A stretch of 64,000 nt of DNA from assembly GCF_900637195.1 (NCBI RefSeq), contig NZ_LR134356.1:5208001-5272000 (forward strand), given 5' to 3'. The notes under the pieces are model-generated. The model saw only the letters and a program-made list of their open reading frames with translations. It searched no databases and was not told the DNA's origin. A program made the position numbers and the translations under genes. Shown here in pieces: positions 61,103 through 64,000 of this stretch; positions within the stretch are counted from its first letter, which is position 1; the number at the start of each line of letters is the position of its first letter. This DNA comes from Mycolicibacterium aurum. GTDB lineage: Bacteria > Actinomycetota > Actinomycetes > Mycobacteriales > Mycobacteriaceae.

Positions 61103-62116
61103 CTACACTCCCACCAGTTCCAGACGGTGCGACGGACCACCGAGCACCCGGGTCAGATCCTTGATCGACGAGTAGTAGCGGTCCATGGGGTAGGTGATGT
61201 CCATCCCCATTCCGCCGTGCAGGTGGTGACAGAGCCGCATCGCGGGCGCGGCCTGCGAGGCGACCCAGTAACCGAGTATCGCCAGTTCGCCGTCGACATC
61301 CGAGCCGGCGTCCCGGCCCTCCGACAGCAGCCACACCGCGGAGGTGGCCACGAGAGCGATTGTGCGGGAGGCGATGTAGACCTCAGACAACTGGGCGGCC
61401 ACAGTCTGGAAGGTCGACAGCGGCCTGCCGAACTGTTCGCGGGTGGCGGTGTAGTCGGCCGTCAGGCGCAGCGCACCGGCAACCAGACCTGCCGCGAATG
61501 CCCCGATCACCGCGAGCGTCAGCTGGTTGACGCGGACCGGGGTCGCACCGTCCAGCACGTCCTCGTCCGCGACCGCGACGTCGGCGAACGTCACGACGTA
61601 CTCGTCGGATCCGTTCGACGCCGGGGTCTTGGTGAACGTCAGCCCGTCGGCCTTACCGGACACCACGGCCACGCCGGAACTCGTGGTGACGACAAGCCAA
61701 TCTGCCTGGGCGGCATAGCCTACGGCGATCTTGGTGCCGTTGAGCCTGCCTCCGTCGAGGGTGACCGCAGGTCGGTCGGGAAGCTGGGCGCCCGGCTCGT
61801 TCAGCGCCAGCGTCACCACCGCACCCTTGGGCACGCCGACGAGGTATCGGTCCAGCTGCGCGTCGGTGGCGAGGTCGAGCAGCACTGCCGTGCCGCCGAG
61901 GGTGACCAGCGCCGGGCTGACGGTGCCGTGCCTGCCGATCTCGGTCAGCGCGGTGGCGATCTCGGCCAGACCGAGCCCGTCACCGCCGAGCCGTTCCGGT
62001 ACCGCCAGTGCGGTGACGCCGCCGGAAACCAGAGCATCCCAGCTGTTGTCGCGGCCCAGCACCGAGGTCACCACATCGGCGACAGCGTGCTGCCCTTCGT
62101 CGAGACTGAAGTCCAC
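61103..62116 (-). CDS. fadE28: FadE28 (ChsE1) acyl-CoA dehydrogenase subunit
   Basis: This 337-residue diverged subunit starts with GTG (MDFSLDEGQHAVADVV) and has TREQFGRPLSTFQTVAAQLSEVY and HLHGGMGMDITYPMDRYY. It pairs with FadE29 in the alpha2beta2 enzyme; active-site residues are split between partners. It is 27 nt after cyp125 and abuts fadE29 directly. Confidence 0.94.
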   Translation of the reverse strand: MDFSLDEGQHAVADVVTSVLGRDNSWDALVSGGVTALAVPERLGGDGLGLAEIATALTEIGRHGTVSPALVTLGGTAVLLDLATDAQLDRYLVGVPKGAVVTLALNEPGAQLPDRPAVTLDGGRLNGTKIAVGYAAQADWLVVTTSSGVAVVSGKADGLTFTKTPASNGSDEYVVTFADVAVADEDVLDGATPVRVNQLTLAVIGAFAAGLVAGALRLTADYTATREQFGRPLSTFQTVAAQLSEVYIASRTIALVATSAVWLLSEGRDAGSDVDGELAILGYWVASQAAPAMRLCHHLHGGMGMDITYPMDRYYSSIKDLTRVLGGPSHRLELVGV

Positions 62117-62143
62117 CCGAATCCTCCTTGATTCGTCAGCGCG

Positions 62144-63403
62144 TCAGTGACTGACCGGGCACTTGCCGGTGTAGTCGACCTGCCAGTGCTTGATCCCGTT
62201 CAGCCAGCCTGACATCAACCGCTCCGGCTCGCCGATCGGGGTGATGTCGGGCATCGCGTCGGCGACGGCGTTGAAGATCAGGTTGATGGTCATCTTGGCC
62301 AGGTTGGCGCCGATGCAGTAGTGCGCACCCGTACCGCCGAACCCGACATGGGGATTCGGGTTGCGCATGATGTTGAACGACTCGGGGAGTTCGAACACGT
62401 CTTCGTCGAAATTGGCCGAGCGGTAGGACATCACGACACGCTCGCCCTTTTTGATCTTCACACCGCTGAGCTCGGTGTCCTCCAGCGCGGTGCGCTGGAA
62501 CGCCGAGACCGGAGTGGCCCAGCGGACGATCTCGTCGGCGGCGGTCTCCGGCCGCTCCTTCTTGTAGAGCTCCCACTGCTCGGGATTCTGCGAGAACGCG
62601 ATCATGCCGTGGGTGATCGAGTTGCGGGTGGTCTCGTTACCTGCCACCGCGAGCATCACCACGAAGAAGCCGAATTCATCGTCGGACAGCTTCTCGCCGT
62701 CGATGTCGGCCTCGATGAGGGTCGTGACGATGTCCTCGGTCGGATTCTTCGCCCGCTCCTCGGCCATCTTCATCGCGTAGGTGATGAGCTCGAAAGAGGA
62801 CATGGCCGGGTCCACGTCGGCGTACTCCGGGTCCTCCCCCGCAGTCATCTCGTTGGACCAGCGGAAGAGCTTGTCGCGATCCTCCTGCGGTACGCCCAGC
62901 AGTCCGGCGATCGCCTGCAGCGGCAACTCGCAGGACACCTGCTCGACGAAGTCTCCGGTGCCCTCGGCGGCAGCGGTCTCGGCGATCTTCTGCGCGCGAG
63001 TGCGGAGTTCATCCTCCAGCCGCCCGACGGCCCGTGGGGTGAAGCCGCGCGAGATGATCTTGCGCAGCCGGGTGTGCTGCGGGGCATCCATGTTGAGCAG
63101 GACGGCCTTCTGCAGTTCGATCGCGTCGCGGGTCATCCCCTGCGGCCACGTCGGGATGGCGCCGTCGGGGGAACTGCCGAAAACGTCGTTGCGCTTGGAC
63201 ACCTCTTTGACGTCGGCGTGCTTGGTGATCAACCAGTAGCCCTTGTCACCGAAGCCACCCGTGCCGCCTGGCACGTCGACCCAGTGGATAGGCTCGGATT
63301 TGCGCAACTCGGCAAGCTCTTCTACGGGCAGACGCTCCAGGTTCAGCGTCGCGTCGAGGAAATCGAACTCTGACGAGATAGGGCAGGAAGTGGGGCCTGA
63401 CAT
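62144..63403 (-). CDS. cyp125: CYP125 cytochrome P450, sterol C26/27 hydroxylase
   Basis: This 419-residue P450 has the heme motif FGGTGAHYCIG and I-helix LAVAGNETTRNS. CYP125 oxidises cholest-4-en-3-one to the terminal alcohol, aldehyde and acid, starting side-chain breakdown. A GAGGAG ribosome site precedes the ATG at 63403. It leads the operon cyp125-fadE28-fadE29-chsH2-chsH1-ltp2. A KstR operator lies 18 bp upstream and a second one lies beyond, nearer fadA5. Confidence 0.94.
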   Translation of the reverse strand: MSGPTSCPISSEFDFLDATLNLERLPVEELAELRKSEPIHWVDVPGGTGGFGDKGYWLITKHADVKEVSKRNDVFGSSPDGAIPTWPQGMTRDAIELQKAVLLNMDAPQHTRLRKIISRGFTPRAVGRLEDELRTRAQKIAETAAAEGTGDFVEQVSCELPLQAIAGLLGVPQEDRDKLFRWSNEMTAGEDPEYADVDPAMSSFELITYAMKMAEERAKNPTEDIVTTLIEADIDGEKLSDDEFGFFVVMLAVAGNETTRNSITHGMIAFSQNPEQWELYKKERPETAADEIVRWATPVSAFQRTALEDTELSGVKIKKGERVVMSYRSANFDEDVFELPESFNIMRNPNPHVGFGGTGAHYCIGANLAKMTINLIFNAVADAMPDITPIGEPERLMSGWLNGIKHWQVDYTGKCPVSH

Positions 63404-63421
63404 AGATGTGCGCTCCTCAAA

Positions 63422-63435
63422 TGCAACGTGTTCTA
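63422..63435. promoter_or_regulatory. KstR operator, cyp125 side
   Basis: TGCAACGTGTTCTA is an exact consensus match, 18 bp from the cyp125 start. Confidence 0.88.
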
Positions 63436-63500
63436 GTTCCAGTAAAACATGCCTCCACCGCAGATGAAAGGCACGGGGGCATCGCCGCTTGTCAGACTAA

Positions 63501-63514
63501 TGAAACGTGTTCTA
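63501..63514. promoter_or_regulatory. KstR operator, fadA5 side
   Basis: TGAAACGTGTTCTA is an exact match, overlapping the predicted fadA5 -10 element. The two sites in this divergent region are 79 bp apart. Confidence 0.88.
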
Positions 63515-63518
63515 GCCT
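63513..63518 (+). promoter_or_regulatory. -10 box of leaderless fadA5 promoter
   Basis: TAGCCT is followed by six bases then ATG at 63525, and no ribosome site is present. It overlaps the KstR operator by two bases. Confidence 0.6.
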
Positions 63519-63524
63519 GTCGGA

Positions 63525-64000
63525 ATGGGCAACCCCGTCATCGTCGAAGCCACCCGTAGCCCCATCGGCAAACGGAATGGATGGCTGTCCGGCCTGCATG
63601 CCACGGAGCTCCTCGGCGCAGTACAGAAGGCCGTCGTGGAGAAGGCCGGCATCGACGCCGCAGACGTCGAACAGCTGATCGGCGGCTGCGTCACGCAGTT
63701 CGGCGAGCAGTCCAACAACATCACCCGGGTGTCGTGGCTGACGGCAGGCCTCCCCGAGCATGTCGGCGCCACCACGGTCGACTGCCAGTGCGGCAGCGCT
63801 CAGCAGGCCAACCACCTGATCGCCGGACTCATCTCCGTGGGCGCCATCGACATCGGCATCGCCTGCGGCATCGAGGCGATGAGCCGCGTAGGCCTGGGAG
63901 CCAACGCAGGTCCCGACCGCAGCATCATTCGCGCTTCGTCGTGGGACATCGACATGCCCGACCAGTTCACCGCGGCCGAACGTATCGCCAAGCGCCGCGG
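63525..64000 (+). CDS. fadA5: FadA5 thiolase, 3' end outside window
   Basis: The frame opens at ATG 63525 and runs to the window end (158 codons). It begins MGNPVIVEATRSPIGKRNGW and includes TTVDCQCGSAQQANHLIAGL with the nucleophilic Cys near residue 91, as in acetyl-CoA acetyltransferases. FadA5 cleaves the 3-oxoacyl-CoA formed in sterol side-chain beta-oxidation, releasing acetyl- or propionyl-CoA. It diverges from cyp125 and has its own KstR operator. The rest of the protein is not visible. Confidence 0.92.
   Translation, partial: MGNPVIVEATRSPIGKRNGWLSGLHATELLGAVQKAVVEKAGIDAADVEQLIGGCVTQFGEQSNNITRVSWLTAGLPEHVGATTVDCQCGSAQQANHLIAGLISVGAIDIGIACGIEAMSRVGLGANAGPDRSIIRASSWDIDMPDQFTAAERIAKRR

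Noticed and set aside
1..64000. tRNA, rRNA, CRISPR arrays, insertion sequences, prophage genes
   Set aside because: No cloverleaf-type sequence, spaced repeat array, transposase or integrase was recognised. A dedicated covariance-model search could still find small RNAs.

Overview
The window is high-G+C, densely coded DNA from a mycobacterium, most likely a fast-growing environmental species (Mycolicibacterium type). Gene order matches the cholesterol-catabolism region known in M. tuberculosis as roughly Rv3492c to Rv3546. It has the full mce4 sterol importer, side-chain and ring-degradation genes, PGRS-type Gly-rich proteins, an MPT63-like secreted protein and ten copies of the KstR operator (TNNAACNNGTTNNA; nine exact, one with a single mismatch). 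The species cannot be named from the sequence alone. Gene symbols are assigned by recalled family resemblance and synteny; no search was run.

Layout. 1-1.2 kb: the 3' part of a PGRS-like gene, then a strong hairpin. 1.27-11.7 kb (minus): the mce4 operon yrbE4A-yrbE4B-mce4A-F-mam4A-mam4B, with most junctions overlapping by 1-8 nt. 12-13.1 kb (minus): hsd4A and fdxD. 13.3-21.5 kb (plus): fadE26-fadE27-fadD17-a second fadD17-like gene-a kstD paralogue-a kshA paralogue. The tandem fadD17 and the second kstD/kshA pair extend this operon beyond the M. tuberculosis arrangement as I remember it. 21.5-22.3 kb: an LpqN-type lipoprotein. 22.3-26.7 kb (minus): fadD19, a nitronate-monooxygenase-like gene and an ilvX-like TPP enzyme; divergent from these is echA19. 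27.6-30.7 kb: a quinone reductase/MarR pair with a clear operator, cyp142 and an acetoacetate-decarboxylase-fold protein. 30.8-36.1 kb: an F420-type oxidoreductase (minus) diverging from a DUF35 protein, a 36-bp tandem repeat, ltp4, ltp3 and a second luciferase-like oxidoreductase. 36.1-37.9 kb: a TetR/MFS transporter insert. 38.1-39.7 kb: kshA and a Cys-rich small protein. 39.8-42.9 kb (minus): DUF1214 protein, SDR and sulfotransferase. 42.9-47.4 kb: IclR regulator, RecQ-like helicase, TrhA/hemolysin III and a hemophore-like protein, none obviously part of sterol metabolism. 47.5-52.9 kb: hsaE-hsaG-hsaF diverging from kstD-hsd4B. 53-57.3 kb: accessory cell-surface genes, including a full-length PGRS-like protein and an MPT63-like protein. 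57.3-63.4 kb (minus): cyp125-fadE28-fadE29-chsH2-chsH1-ltp2. 63.5 kb to the end: the 5' part of fadA5.

How it works together. Mce4 and YrbE4 import sterol. CYP125 and CYP142 oxidise C26/27. FadD19 and FadD17 make CoA esters. FadE26/27, EchA19, Hsd4B, Hsd4A and FadA5 run beta-oxidation rounds. FadE28/29, ChsH1/H2 and Ltp2 remove the last propionyl group. Ltp3, Ltp4 and the DUF35 protein probably handle C24-branched side chains. KstD and KshA open ring B. HsaE, HsaG and HsaF finish the ring A-derived hydroxydienoate. KstR itself and the hsaACDB genes are outside the window.

Most notable: a perfect 36-bp tandem repeat that forms a 24-codon ORF overlapping the ltp4 start; KstR operators placed on leaderless promoters; the extra kstD/kshA pair; and PGRS proteins anchored without a PE domain.
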